DNA of 64,000 nucleotides. Origin: Valencia hispanica. Lineage: Eukaryota; Chordata; Actinopteri; Cyprinodontiformes; Valenciidae. Within the stretch, counting starts at the first letter, position 1; each line of letters begins with the position of its first letter. The stretch is taken from positions 15,573,501-15,637,500 of the forward strand of contig OY747723.1 in NCBI GenBank assembly GCA_963556495.2, in the 5' to 3' direction. A program made the position numbers and the translations under genes. This document shows, in pieces, positions 23,501 through 38,500 of the stretch. Below the pieces are notes generated by a model. It saw nothing but the letters and a program-made list of their open reading frames with translations. It had not been told where the DNA came from and ran no database searches.

Positions 23501-26500
23501 TTGAAGAAGCCCACTGTGTGTCTACAATGAGCCACACTGACAAGAAGGATGAAACGTCAACACAGCAGCTAAATAAATGGCATTGACATGGGCTTTTTTT
23601 CCAAAGACGTTAAAGCGTCTCCTGTGTGCTTTCAGACTCTTACTTCCCCTAAAGCAGGCATTGCATCAGCCTGCTGCTTATCAGATGGGTTTAAAACAGC
23701 CGCAGCAGGTGGGTTAGATCTATCAGCAGCTCCAAACAAGAAAAACAATCTCTAGTTAGCTTGCAGGCTCTAAAACGTTAGATTCAAGCCCTGCCTCATT
23801 AAAAAACACTATTACAGAAATGTTAAGTGGAAGGAAAAAGTACATTGGTCTTCAATATTTTCTACCTGTTCCTGGAGTGATTTTTTCATCTCAGCCAGCT
23901 TTGTACATCATGAGCTATCAAGTCTGACCAGCTTCCCTGTCCCAGCTGAAGAGCATGCACACAGCATGATTCTGCCACCACCATGTTTCCCAGAACACGG
24001 AAGTTTGTAGTTGTAAAATGATAATGTTATGTTCAAGAGATGGATATTTCACAAGGCACTGAAACCTTTTAGATGTTTAATTTTATCAAGACTATTACCA
24101 GCCCATTTATTTGGAGGATCTGTAATTAAGACACGTGTAAGATCAGGAGATAATATTTGCATCTTAACCATATTTTGGCTACTTGGCAAACCAATTTGCA
24201 GAAAACCATCTACATGTGAGATTTAGTCCCATTTTAAGCATTTTCCTTGTCCTTTTATGAAGTTAATCAAATGCAACAAAGATTACTGTAGAATTTAAGG
24301 GGTAATAAATAACTGATAAAAACAGAATAATTATCAAAATAGTAACAAGATCATATTTATTACACTGCCAAGATCACACTTCAATGCTTCCATGATATTT
24401 TAACAATCCTTTTAGCAACCTAAACAGTAGCGATGCAGCCTTTAACATGGTGATAAACTGCTTGGAGTGTTTTTATACTTTCTTACCGTTTTCTAGGTCA
24501 TTTTTTGCATTCTCAAAAACATCACAATCTAACACCAACGCTTTTCTACAGTAACGATGTGCCTAGCAAACCACTGGATCCTTGTTTGCGGACAATGTTC
24601 CCAGGAATCATCCCAGCACATCCTGGTGCTTAGTGAGGGGAAAAACCTACAACCACACAAAGAAGATGCGACGTGACGTTCTGCCACAGGATTTCCATGA
24701 ATCCTTAACTGGTGTGTGGACAGCGCGTACACACACGGACACACTATGGGAGAGAAAATACACCGACGGATCTCGTCTCCATATCGAAATGTAAATTGAC
24801 CACAATAAAAGGTGGCAAAGATGACAGTTGTAATGCAAACTGTGACCAAGTGACAAAACAGCAGCTCCCACAGCTGCTTAGCGGCTCCGCAACAGCTACT
24901 GAAAAACACATTGAGATTTACTGATGGCTGACAAAGACCTGCAACTATAAACCTCTATGTATTTTATTTTCATGCGATTCAGCAGCACAAAGTAAAGCAT
25001 ATGTCCTGATTACAGATTGCCACAGTAAACACGTGGAAGGTGATCTGAGCACCTACATATAAAAAACATCACCTGTGGAACACAGTGGTGGTGGCAGCAT
25101 CATGCAATGGGGAGATATAGAAAGCTAAATACAGAACAACCCTGGAAGAAAACCTGTTAGAGGTGCAAAAGAGTTGACTGGGGTGGAGGTTCACCCTCTA
25201 GGACTGGTAGAGACACACCAAAAAAAGACCTGGAACTACGCAGAATTCACTCAGCAGGGGCTCAATATACGAACACAAAGCAGCTTCCTTCTCATCTGCA
25301 ATTATGCATGACTTTGTGTGCAAAATGTGAAAAAAATGAAAATGGTTTGACTATTTAAGTTCTGTATATGTTTTGTTAGAAAACTAGAAAAGCACTCAGA
25401 CAGTGCAGACCTCCGCCAAGGTAGATCACCCCCAAAATCTAATCAGTTGTTCCTGGTCCCACTGAAAATTTCATCAAATTCCATCTATAACTTTGAGTTA
25501 TGTTGCTAATAGACAAACAAACCCAGGCGAAAACAAGCTCCTTGGCAGAGGTAATAAAGATAAATATAGAATAGAGCAAGATCAGAGTTAAACCAAACTT
25601 TGACTAGCAGCCTGTGACATGAATGATGCAAAACTACTTGGCTGCATTTCCCTTTGATCAGAAACATTTTCCCCTTGAAACTCCAAAGCATGTCTCAGTC
25701 AGTTTCAGGAAAGTTTGAGGAAAAAAGAAAAGACAACATACTCGTCTCCATAGAAACTCCTTCTGCGCTCGTTTCGTTCAATCCCACAGCTCCAGCTAGT
25801 TAAGGCACCAGTAAATGTGTTTGCGCTGCGGGAGCAGTCCGGTCCTCCATGCACAGCTGTATTTTATCATGGGATTATTTATGAAAGTGAAGCCCGACTC
25901 CAGACCTTGAGAGCTACTTTCCTTTAGTTTTTAGATGGACCCCTTCTCCAAGAAACCTGAATTAAATGAACTGCTCATCACCAGACCGCTAGATTCAGGT
26001 ATGTTAGAGCAGGAATATATTTAAAAGTTGCATTATGGTAGCACTGGAGTTAGGCGTCCCTGGCAGGGGCAGATTTAGGATTGAAGATAATCAGGGGCTT
26101 AGCCCAGACGACTGATGTGCAAAAAAAAAATTGTTGCTATAAATGATACGCCATCTCAACTTTTGAATTTTGATTCCCTTAAAGTAGATGGAAAGCGTTG
26201 GGTTACACATACTATGCCTTAATGAAGCAAAACAACACTATCAATCAACAATATTAACTATCAACAATATCACAGTCTCCTGTGGATTGAAGTCACCTCA
26301 GATCACTGGTCCTGGGAATACACCTTACACCCATTAGGAGCAGAAAATATAAATCAAGAGGGCTACCAGGTTTGACTATATGGGTAATATATTGAGCAGA
26401 ATCTCAAATTAGGCCTACGGAATAATCTGAAGGCCATCAGTCATTTTGTCAGATTACAATCCACACCCCTGTCCACTTGATGCAGATGTTTCCAACTTTA

Positions 26501-29500
26501 TGCACAGAGCACAATAGCTGCATCAATAAAAGAAATTGCCATTAAAGCGTCTGAACATCATCTTGGACCTGGACAGCATACTTAATGCATCCCACTATCT
26601 GGGAGTTTACAGCAGGTTGAAAAGTTATTGAGGCTTCGGGGCGCACCTGTGGCCGGTGAGACTGATCCCTGAGGCGCTCCAAAGAGCCTGGTGCAGAAAC
26701 GACGCAGAGTTTGTGCTATTTTCTCCCGCTGAAGCTTGCGGGTCAGGGAACAGCTAGTTCAAAGAGTCTTAACAACTTCTGATCACTTTTAATTTGATAA
26801 ATGTTCCCTGATTTCTCAACTTTGGCTGAAGTGGGGTTTTTAATCCCACCTCCAGTTGGGCATCAGAGAGCAGATTCAGCCTGACTACATCAGAACACCC
26901 ATGAGAAGTCATCTGTCCGAAGCAAAAGTCCAAAACCTCATGACAATGACCTCTGCACCAATCCCACTTTTTGAATATGCACGTGCGGGTGTGCATTTCA
27001 CATTTTATTGCATTGTTTATATGCAGATACAGGGGCCACAATCAGTGGTTTTTGTCATAGAATATGTTATTACATTTAGCAAGCCAGCACTTTTAAAATA
27101 AGATTCAAACCTGAATCATGAGCCGCTTTCTTACAGGTGCTGTTAACCTGTACTTTGTCTAAAAAAGTTTCTGATATCCATATCAGCAACAGTCTCTAAA
27201 GGAGGCGTTTAGTGTGCAGCATCTCCAGCAAGCAGGCTTAAGCAGAAGAAGAGCTGCTTCTTCAGGGGGTTTAGGAAGGCTGCATGCAGGCTGCTGCCTC
27301 TCTGGTGGACTATGGTACTGCAACTTATTTCCAAGCAGCCTTATTTCCCGTCCCTTCTAAAGTTAAATTCAGATTCAGGGCTTCTCAGTAAGCTTCCAGG
27401 GCTTAAGCCCCAGTAGCCACCCCCTAAACTCCACCCCTGGTTCCTGGTCAGCACAGAACTGACCCAACTGATTTCATCTAAGAAAGAAAGTCTAAGGTAA
27501 GATGTCCACCTCTCTGTTCCTGTCTGTCTGATCTCTCTCTGCTCTCAGGGTATCTGACATGAAGCTATCTGCTTTCAGAGGACACAATAGTCAAAGCTTT
27601 CCTTCTGCAGAAGATGAAGGAAAAGCAAGCAGAGAATTACTGGTCATTTTCATTTTCAGCAGAGGCAGCTTTCAGGTGTGGAAGAACCACAGGCTCAGAT
27701 TGTCTCACCTTGGTTTCTCGCAGGAGGAACTGCAGGTCTCGGCCGCTGAGGATGCCGTGGTTCTTGACGTAGCTGGGCAGATACACGGTGCTGGTGCCAT
27801 GCACCGTCCCGTGGACCTCCATGTATCCATGGATAATGTCCAGGTACTTCTCCTTGTCCTGGAGTCGACACAGACAAAACAAAACAGACCCTTTTTAGAG
27901 CAGAGGTACGTTATGTGGCCATTTCTTTCCCCTACAGAACTTAGCATTTGGCCAAGTTTAAAATAGCAACAGCATGGGGAGAATCTGTGGACACAGTAGT
28001 TACTGTTGTTAAACTCCAGCTAATAAAACATTAACGTTTTCAAGGAGCCGCAGCAAAATCTGCTAACTGGTGTCAAAGTTTACCTGAGATCATCGAAAAT
28101 GAATTCCAGTCATCCACACATAAAACAGCCAGAGCTGTCAGCTTTATGGTGTAAACACAGCTGGAGAGAAGTTTTATGATTTATTATTAATATCAGGCTT
28201 CTCTTAACATTAATAGTGTTTAATAAGTAACCAATCAAGGTAGTTAGACTGCAACAATTTACTGATTAGATTCCATTTCAGCTCTGCATCATGAGTCTGT
28301 TCTTATGACAGAAGCTGCGGTTTAAAAATGTGATATTCTCAGGCTTGGATTGGTTGGTGAACAGCACCTTGTTTAAGAAGGTATTCATAGCCTTTGAACT
28401 TTCAAATAGTGGCTCATCTTTAACCATAATTATAACTAAATAGGGAAAAGGTTTTCCTTTGCACTGAGTAAAATGCTTTAGTGATCCAAACATCTCAAGG
28501 CTGGACTCTACGGTGGATAAAGTTGGGTCATTCCTTTCTTTACTGCAAATCACACGCAAACAGACTCTGAAATATTGATTGAAAATAGTGAAGAAACCCA
28601 GGAGGCAATAACACCTTTTTAAGTGGCAAATTTACACACACCCTCTATGTGTGTGCGTTCCGACTTCAGAGCTTCCTTTAGAGGCTTAAATTTCAGGTAG
28701 CCGCTCGTCCAGGTCCCGGGAGGCTCCGCTATCAGATGCCTCCAGCCAGCCTGCTGTAACTAAAGCGGTCTGACGTGTATGTGTGTGATCTGTCAGCACG
28801 CGTGTGTGTGTGTGTGAGAGAGAGAGAGAAGGAGCAAAGAAAATGAAGCCCTAATTAGGAGGTGAAATCACAATCCTGTAATCTTTCACTCAGGAGAACT
28901 GAGCTAGGATTTGTGTTTGTGAAGGGAGGATTTTCAACAAAGGCTACAGTGAGAATCTGAAATAAACGCAGGTGGAGAAAGGTCAAGCATAAAATACATC
29001 GTCAAGAGATGAAGCAATGCACACTTTGCATTAGTAGATTCTTGTGATTAAATTCTGATTTGTAGATGAGAGGTTGATGATGCTGGTGAAAATAAACAAT
29101 CAATTAGGGATTTATTTGCTTTTTTTGCTGTATAACCTGTATTCCTGACACTTCAGCTTTCAGGTAAGAAGTATCAGACTCTGAAAAGCTGACTGGTATG
29201 AACAGCAACTGATGTGGATTTCATTCATTTTGATCTATAGGGGAATGCATGCTTCTCCCTGCACGTCCAATTTGCAACGTAAAAACCAGGAAGCAGATCG
29301 ATCGATGGATGGCAGCAGCTCTGAACGGGAGTACAAGCTCACAGTTATAAAATTACTGCTTGAGCTGGCGAGGCTGATTGAAGCTGGAGGAGGAGGCAGG
29401 GAGCTTTATGGCCTTGTAAATCAGGGGGAATTTGTAAACCCTGGCTCAGAGAGGAAACGGGAGGGTTGACTGATGAGTGTCCTGGGAAGAAAAGCTTACT

Positions 29501-32500
29501 GGCTAACAGAGTATGGGAAACAAGCTAAATATGGCTGGGAATCACATTTTGATATAAATAAACAGCCCTTATTTAACCTTCAGGCTTGAAAGTAGGGTTT
29601 TTTCAGCTCTTCCACCCATTTATTTGCTAAAGTGTGAAAAGCCTAAATATATCTTACTGCAAAGTGTGCAGCTGTAGATCCAACTTTCAGATTCAGGACA
29701 TTTATTTAGTAGGGTCTATTTTTTTGGTTTAGACTTTATGCTTTGGTCAAAACCTGTGAAAGATGCATCTCCAGTCTCATCAGGATGCAGACAGGTGGCA
29801 CACTTAGTTCAACACAGCATGCTGAAGCTGCCCTCAATGTCAAACGTGCCTCAGACGGTCTTGCCCATCTGTAACCATTTCCAGCTGGCACTCCCAAAAC
29901 TGGAAGCTTGTCAGTCAAAATAAAATTGAAAATTCAGACACTCTGGAGTTCAGGGGGAAGAACATTGTGACCTTTGAACCTTTGGACAGCACTGCATTAG
30001 GAGGCATCTTTAATCAATAACTGACCGACTCACCTAGATCACAGCTTGTGGCTTTTCTTGACATTTTCCATTAGAGACTCAATTTGTGCAAGAGCTGGCC
30101 CAAGTCATAAAGTAAGCCGTTTTTAAGGGTTTTCAGGTTAAATGGCCCAACTTAGTGTCCAGTGGTCACCATTAAAAACTATTTTCCTCAATTATTTTTA
30201 TTTTGTAAATTAAGGCAAAGTGACTGATGTGATCAAATAAAATATTCTCAGAATGATGTAATTTTGTGGCCGATTTCAGAACAATTTTTGAAAAATACTC
30301 CGCCCTCATCTGGGAATAAAACTTGTTGAGTAACTATGGTTGGGCTCATTAGATGCTTTTTTCCAGTATCAGTGATGTTTACATTCAGCTAGAAGTTGTT
30401 TCAAGTTAGTTATTCTGTTCAGTGTAGAGCTAGCTACTATATGTCCCCTCTTCTTGGTTGGTAAACACCGACAGTTCTGGTTCATGAGAAACTTAATTTT
30501 GCCCTATAGAGTTTAATGATAGCTGGGAGTCCTCCGTTTTGGTCTGGTGGCACTTTTTAAACACATGCCCTTAGTGAATACATGACTACTTTTATCATGT
30601 CCCCTAGTCTTGGTGAGTTTTCCTCAGAGTGTAGCTGCATTATCTTAACTAAAATTTCCATAACGCTGCCAATATTTCAAACCTGATGTGTTCCCCAACT
30701 GAGGCTGAAATTAAGACACCACCTGACCTTTTCAATTGAATAAAACACATTGTTGCTTCATGCTTACCTCTAAAACTTGTTTTAAAAGCTCGATCACATA
30801 CTGATCATTTCAAAGAAAAGGTAGTGGTGATCTGACGGCTCTGCTTTCAACTAACACAGCAAACCTTTAGTCATCATCCAAACTAGTTTGAAAGCCAGGT
30901 TCTGTCATGTTGGCTTAGTACTACTCCAGCAATAGTCAATCCGATTTTAGATAAACATTGCGACTTCCAGAGCACAACTGTTTAAAATGGAAGTCCGGCA
31001 TTTCTCCACATGACAATGAAAAACCATCCATAAACACCTCAACGCCAGGCGGTGAGAGCTATCCAGGAACATGGTGTGGTATAATAATATCCAGAGGTGT
31101 GTGGAGTGCAGTCAGGAAAACCTGTTTCTTTTCATTGCTCTGCCATGCCCCATTAGACAGAACAGCCTATAATCTATTGGAGTTTGGTCTTCTGCCAGAG
31201 CCTGGTTTTTTTTCCCTCCCGTTTCTGGATTGGGAGACGGTGGAGGAACAGCTATGCGAAGGCTGACAGCTCAGTCCCTTGCTGTGCATCTGTGGGCTAC
31301 ATCATCCAAGCTGAGCATATGTGAAGAAGCAGAGAGCTGCAACAGGAAGAGTAAACGACAATCACACATCCTGTAGACATAATGTTGCAGCCTCTGCCAG
31401 AGTGAGGAAAACGGCGATATATCAGAAGCTTCACAGCTCTGCTCCTTAAGGGCATCTTAGTACAGTTTCTATACATTGATAGATTTATATTTGGTTCTTC
31501 TTTGCCTTTCTTAGCCCAACAAGTTTCTGGTAACACTTTGAACATTGTACTAGTGGTTGATAGGTTGTCAAGTTAATCATTCTAACAGTTTAAAGTGCAA
31601 CTAAGGTGGTATTTTCATTTTTTTTAAGTAAACACAGAAGGATAAACTTAGCAGCTTAATGGCTAATAGCAAGATCAGATCAGTTGAGTGACAGATAAGG
31701 TTTACTGGCAAACGCAGTAACCCATCATAAAGCTGGAAGTGAATACACCTGTGTGTTTATGAGCCTGCACCTCCACACTTTGTATAAGCTATTTCTCTGT
31801 GTTTTCGAGTGTGTGTGTGTTTCTTTCAGCACTGTGTGGTTCCTCTTTCTTCATCATGTTCTCTGATCTGATGCCAAAGGCCTGCAGCTCTCACCTCTCT
31901 GTGCATCCGGCTCATTCTCACCTTTCTGCCTCACTGAATGGCTTCTTTCACAGTGAAAATAAGACATGCTCATGAATTCACACTGAGTAAAACCGGCTTA
32001 CAGTTTCTGGCGAAAACATTTTTAAAGCTTTTTCATATTTGGTCAGTTTTCAATCGTTGATAGACTGATCTTTTTTTTTTTTACCATCCTTCTTTGCAAA
32101 ACAGCTGAAGCTCAGCCAGATTGAAAAAAAAAAAAGAGTATCTGTGAATATTTGTTCTCAAGTCTTGCCACAGAGTCTCAATTCCATGTGGATCAGGACT
32201 TTGACTGGACCATTCCAACATATATATACACTTTAATCTAACGCCATTTTAGCTCTGGTTCCATTTGTAGGCTCCATGTCCAATAGGAAGGTGAACATCT
32301 TCCAGGTTCGAACATTAGTATTTGAACACCCAGCGATTTTTCAAGTTCTCCCACTAAGTGATTATGGAGGGGTCTGAAATTCACATTGTAGGTGCATTTC
32401 CACCGCGAAAGACAGCATTTTCTTTCCTAATCAGGATTGACTTATTTTTAAAGAACCTATTTGTATTTTATTGCTACACATCAGCATTGAAACACCTGAG

Positions 32501-35500
32501 AAAATCAGTGTTAATATTTGGTACACAAGCCTTTGTTTGCAATTACAGAGGTCAAACATAGCCTGTAGTTCTTGACCAGGTTTGCAAACACTGCAACAGG
32601 GATTTTGGCCCACTCAGGTTTTGGGGCTGTCGCTGAGCAACATGGAGTTTCAGCTCCCTCCAACGATTTTCTTTAGGATTTAGGTCTGGAGACTGGCTAG
32701 GGCACTCCAGAACCTTGATATGCTCTTACAGAGCCACTCCTTGGTTATCTTAACAAAAATGTTATATTTTGACCTCATCTGACCATATGACTTTCTCCCA
32801 TGCCTCCTCTGGATCATCCAGATAGTTTTGCAAACTTCAGACAGGCCTGGACATGTGATGAACCTTCCATGCAATGCATGATTTTAAACCATGACAGCGT
32901 AGTGTTCTACAGACGGTAGCCTTTGAAACTGTGGTCCCAGCTCTCTCTCTCTCTCTCTATCTAAATATACTTACATATACATATACATAAATACACACTA
33001 ATCACAAAAAGTTAGGGGTATTGTGAGAGACTCAGTAGAGAGACTCTGGATGTTATACATATGGATGTATGACTTGTATCAACACACAGAACTACTGGCA
33101 GAGCTCGTGACAGACCCAGGAGTGGAGCCCCACGCGAGACAGACCGCAACGATGACCAGTACCTAAGGACCTTATGCACTCAGACATCGTCATGCTGCCA
33201 CATAGCTGCAGGCCAGTTCACGAGATGTGAGAAGTATTAGGGTTTCCACACAAACCATTTGCAACCGACTCCACCTCTTTGGCTTAAATGCCAGACGACC
33301 ATTGCAGGTGACTCTAGTGAACGTTTGGAGTGGGCACAACACCATGTGACCTGGACAATGCAGCAGTGGACAAGTGTCGGGTCACCTTGCACAGAAATGA
33401 TGGTCGTCAGCGTTGCTGGAGAAGGTGAGGTGAGCGATACGCCGAGGTCAACATGGTCCCCAGGGTTAGCTTTGGTGGAGCCGTAACAGTTTGGGCAGGC
33501 ATAACCAGTCAGTGCAAAACTGATGTGGTTATTCTAGATGGCTCAGTCACTGCGCATTCTTACCTCAGAGACATCATAGAACCCATCACCATCCTCCAAT
33601 TCCGTGAGCACACCCCAACTTTTTGTTCATGGATGATAATGCTCTACTCTACCACATCGTGCCAGAATTCTCACAGCTCGACTTCAGAAAGTCAGAGTGC
33701 CTCATATGGTATGGCCAGCAATGTCCCCTGACCTGAACCCCATAGAGCACGTTTGGGACCAGCTGAAGCAGAGACTGGATGATCGTACCCCACCCCCACG
33801 TGGGTATGGTGATATCCATCATTGGAGAGCTTTAGAGGCATCAGATTTTTATTTTTATAGACAAATTAAAACAATGCCTTTTTCTTCCACTTCATAATCA
33901 TTCACTATGTCAGTGTTTGTGATGGTAAAGTGGGCAAACATTAAGTAGCTCAGGGGTTTGAATACTTTGGACTGTATATAATCATCTGCAGCTATGGAAT
34001 CAGGTTAAGTGTAATGTAATACTATACATTCATTAAAGATTGATTCTTCACTGATCAGTGAGTAATCAACTATCAAGGGGATATAAAGAAAAGGGTAAAG
34101 AAAAGGCAGGCAGTCACACTCTGCTGCATCTCTACTCTTTCTGCTGGGTTACCATGGAAACGGACATCTAAGAGGTGGTCTGGCCATTTTATTTTAGGTC
34201 TCCCCCACCAACATCCAGGATGTTTAATCAAAGTAGCTCAATGCTAAGGATGACGTTGCAGAGTGCAGATCTGCCACCTTAGGTTGCTACAGATGTAAAT
34301 GTAAACAAAGCATGAAAGGTGCTCCTCTAGAGATTATAGGACCACTTCTTTGTGCACGCTCTCCGTCCTAATCAGCACATTTCAACCAGAAACATCCGTA
34401 GCATGTATTAATTCAATGTTCCAAAGAGTGTCATGTCTTCTCCTGAAGAGGCTGATATCAGCAGGTGCTTTAGTGGAAGCTCCCATCATGTGTTTTTCTC
34501 CTGCTTATTAGCCCTCTGTGGCACAGGAGGGAGATTATGTTTGTCCTGCACTACAAGCAGATTCATGCACACACGCTCTAGCATGATCTAATGTGGCAGC
34601 TCCTGCACACTAACGTACACAAGCACAAGATTCAATTTACGAGCTTCCCAGTTTCTGTAAATAACTCCCTCCTCAAGGCAGTTTGGAGTTAGATTCCTGC
34701 ATTTCAGCATCAGAAGACCTGCTCTAATAAACCAACCATGTTCATCAAAAACCAACTAATTCCTCTTTAGGCGTCCGGCTGCACTGGTGCTGCTTAAGGA
34801 GGCACTAAAAATGTGTCATGACAAAATGGGGTATAAATAACAGTGTATATGTAGCTTTGATGATTGCCCAGGCTGTTTCACGAAGCGTTCTTCTCTCTAC
34901 ACTTGCAGGATGAATGTGGCTGCTGCACCTGTGCTCCTGAGCATACTGATCAGGCAGAGAGAGAGAGAGAGAGCCTCCAAACAGGCTGTAGTTTATCTGA
35001 GGTCTATTACTTCACTAAGACACATTCATTCTCAGCTAAACATTCAGTCTGTGGAAGAAGAAACAGAGGGAGACTCTCGATATCAGAGTAAAACCACCCA
35101 GTATCCTGATAATTACACAAAAATGTGATATTAAAAACACATAAAATGCTCTAATTGATTCTCATTTAAACAGAAAAGCAGCCCTGTGCTGAGAAATTAG
35201 GGATGACTAACACTGAATATGGGTGATAAGATGCAGCTCCTCTTGACTGGAAATATTTCCAAACAGATAATTTTGTCTTCCTAAATTATGGGAAAAAATT
35301 AGCACTTAGTAAGCTCTTAGTAACTTAAATCCGGATACAGTCAAGATATTAAGGACATGGTCAGCAACATTAAAACCAATTGAAACACACAACTGGTGTT
35401 GCAACCTGTTACAAGACAAACAATAAATGCAAAATCGAAACACACCAAATCTTTTTTCAATGATCTCAAATGTTTGCGAGTGATAAACCCCACCACCCAC

Positions 35501-38500
35501 TGCTTCCTGTTTAAGTCTACAGGAAACGGTTTTCTCAATGGTTCTGAAACGAGCTGCTTGCACCAACAATCACATCGGTTTCAGAGCCCCTTAAAGCATT
35601 CTCAGCCCACATGTGGAGGTCTTGCACTTCTCCACAATCTTCCAGTGTGCATCATTGAACAAAATGCACACGAGTTAGCAAAACGAACCCTCTGGAGTGG
35701 AGAGAAAGAGATCTAAGAGGAGCACAATCTAAAGGGAAACAGAGTCAGTCTATCAGCTCGTTATCAGTCAGCCCTAAAATGGCCCTTTAATTAAAAGCAG
35801 GAGGTAATGAACACACTCGGGAGTCTGATTAGCAGCTAATGCCCCTTGCTGTGAGCAATGGGCTCCCCCTCTCTGTCTGCCCTCTTTAAAGCTCCACTGA
35901 ATGGCACAGAGCGACTCAAGACTCTGAAACAAACCTGAAGTCCCAGCAGCCACCTCCGCCTTAAAAACAGCAACACCTCTAGATTTATACCCTCATAATG
36001 TGGCTTTATGCATGCTTCATCATAATCTTTAACATCAAATATGTTCCCAGTTTAATTTTACTTTATGACTTTAAATATTCTCTCAGGACAATCCCATCAG
36101 TCTGTGGACGACGGGAATGTGACTCAGCTAGTTAGAAACACTAAATTACTCGACTATTACCATCACACAGTCTACAGATGATACAGGGTTCCTGCTTGTA
36201 TGTAGCATTCATTAGTATATATTAGTAAATTTCCTCACACCGGTCAGCTGAAAGCTCATCAAGGCGAGGGCAGTAATCCAACCATCCATGGCAAGCCAGA
36301 CAATACCCAAATCTCTCCGATTCTCTAAGTCGTTTTTGTCTAGGATACAGTAATCCCCCGGCCTCTGTGCTGCAACATGAGCAGGAATCTGAATGCATTA
36401 AAACTCCACTGAGGGAACGATAAGCTGCGGCTTGAGCAGTTAAGCCAGAGTAGTAATAAGTTTTCCACCCCCTCAAGGTCCTTCAAAGAGTTTGTAGGAC
36501 TCTCAAAAGATTGAGGGTAGCGGTCCACTGACAATGCCTGATTACACAGTTTATGTACCCTAAATAAAGATGCAAAAATGTTATGTATTTTAAATGTGTA
36601 TGCACAGTGCTGTGTACTCATATTGAAAATGTTTAGAAGAATCTGCACTTGAAGTAAATAACGATGTCCACTTATTGAACACCCCCCCCCCCCCCCAAAA
36701 AAAAGGTTTCATGTCCCACCATCACAAAACAATACAAGAGGAGGTTACTAAACTCCCCAGGCTCTGTTTGGATTGGTCAGATGAGGGGGAGATGGACCTT
36801 TCTGGCGAGAATCAGTTCAGTTGGGTTTAGCATAAATCTAAATCTGTGGCAAAACACCTCATGCCCATTGATAGGTACAGTAGAGGATATGTGATGCTGT
36901 GGGCCTGCTTCTTACAAATGGCTAACTTTTTGAAACAAAAAATCTGATTGACTGTCACAGCAAAGTGTTAATGGATCATCCTTGGGATCTGAAGCCTTTA
37001 GAGACTTCAGGTGTGAAACAAATAGCTAGCCTTAGCAGGACTCTGTAGAACTTAACCAGGGACACATTTAAAGGTTCGGAGGACATCGACCCTCGAGGAC
37101 TGGAGTTGGAAACCCCCTGATCTAGAGAGCTACTGTTAAATACAAGTGTGCCACCTTGGGTGCTTCATGATTTGATTATTAAACAATTTTTTTTGTTACA
37201 TCTTCCATCTAGGTTTTTTTTCTTCCTTCCTTCCATCGCTACTTTTAAATGGTTTCAGTTTTCAGTAATTGAGGTATCCAGCAAATTTTGTTCCCATCTT
37301 TTATTTATGTGAAACCACAAATAAAACCAACAGATGTCCAAAATATGTTTCATAATCACACCAAGGTCCTCTTTTTCCAAGAAATCAAAAGGAATTGTGT
37401 GTTGGCAATATAAGTATAATTTGGGTGACTATATTTTGATTTTCATAAGAGGATAATCTGTTCAATCCTGAAACACTTCAATCATGTTATGTTTAGTTAA
37501 AGAAGACTTTTGATTTTACCATATTTAAAGTGTTCCGGCTCTATGTGGTTACAAAGAATAATTAAATAACTTCAGATCGGCTTTTACAAGTCGACCATTA
37601 CATTTATTTAAAATCTCGGGACAATAAAAAAACAAAAGGTATTGCTAATCTTCCACATTAGAAAATTAACCTGTAAAAATAATGGCTCACTTTTTAAATC
37701 CTACAGGACAGAAATTAAACAAGAATCTTAAATTATAGTCTGAGAAAAGTATTTTGTTTTCAAAGTAATACAAATAGAAAGCAGTAGTCTCACAAAGACA
37801 CCTAAACAACGTGTATACTCCAGTCTTTAGTTTTTCACTGTCAATTTAATAAATAAACTCACAATTTCAAAGCCTTTTCATACTTGTTGGTCTGTGTGAC
37901 CCAAAAACTCTGGCTCATGTCAAACACAGAAACAAATATGCCAGCTACATGCACGGTGCGCTCCGCCACATTTGTCGCAGTTGGGACAGTATGAAGGAAA
38001 TTTCTTTGGTGGTTCTTTAAAGCTACAGTTGAGCGGACATCTTGTAAACAGCAGCTGCACTGCGCTGCAGCTCGGGAGACGCACAGGACAGCAGGTGAAA
38101 TGTTGAGATGTCTGGGGAAAAGACGATGTTGCTGCTCCCAGAATAAACAACTAAAGGGCAAAATATTTGCTGTAGTTAGTATATTTTGCGCTGCACGACT
38201 TAAACACCAGATGCAGCCATAATGTTTCCGCCAGCGTGTCCTTTAAAAACGTGTGGGCGGCTTGACGGTCTTATGTTTTTTGTCATTTTAATTATTGTGA
38301 AAAATAATCGACTTTGGACATTTCTGAATCTATCGATTTGCCACTTTTCGCATTGCGATTAACTGATTTAATAGTGAATCGTGACAGCACTAGTGTAAAG
38401 AGGATCACTGAATGCTACAGGAGACTGATTGTTGTAAAAATGTTCTTACCAGGAAAATTTACTGCTCAATGTGGCATTTTTTTTTTAATACCCAACATTT

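Noticed and set aside
23209..23586. 125-codon open frame in an MGAT5 intron
   Set aside because: No recognisable domain and no flanking splice signals that would join a known exon; average composition for intron sequence.
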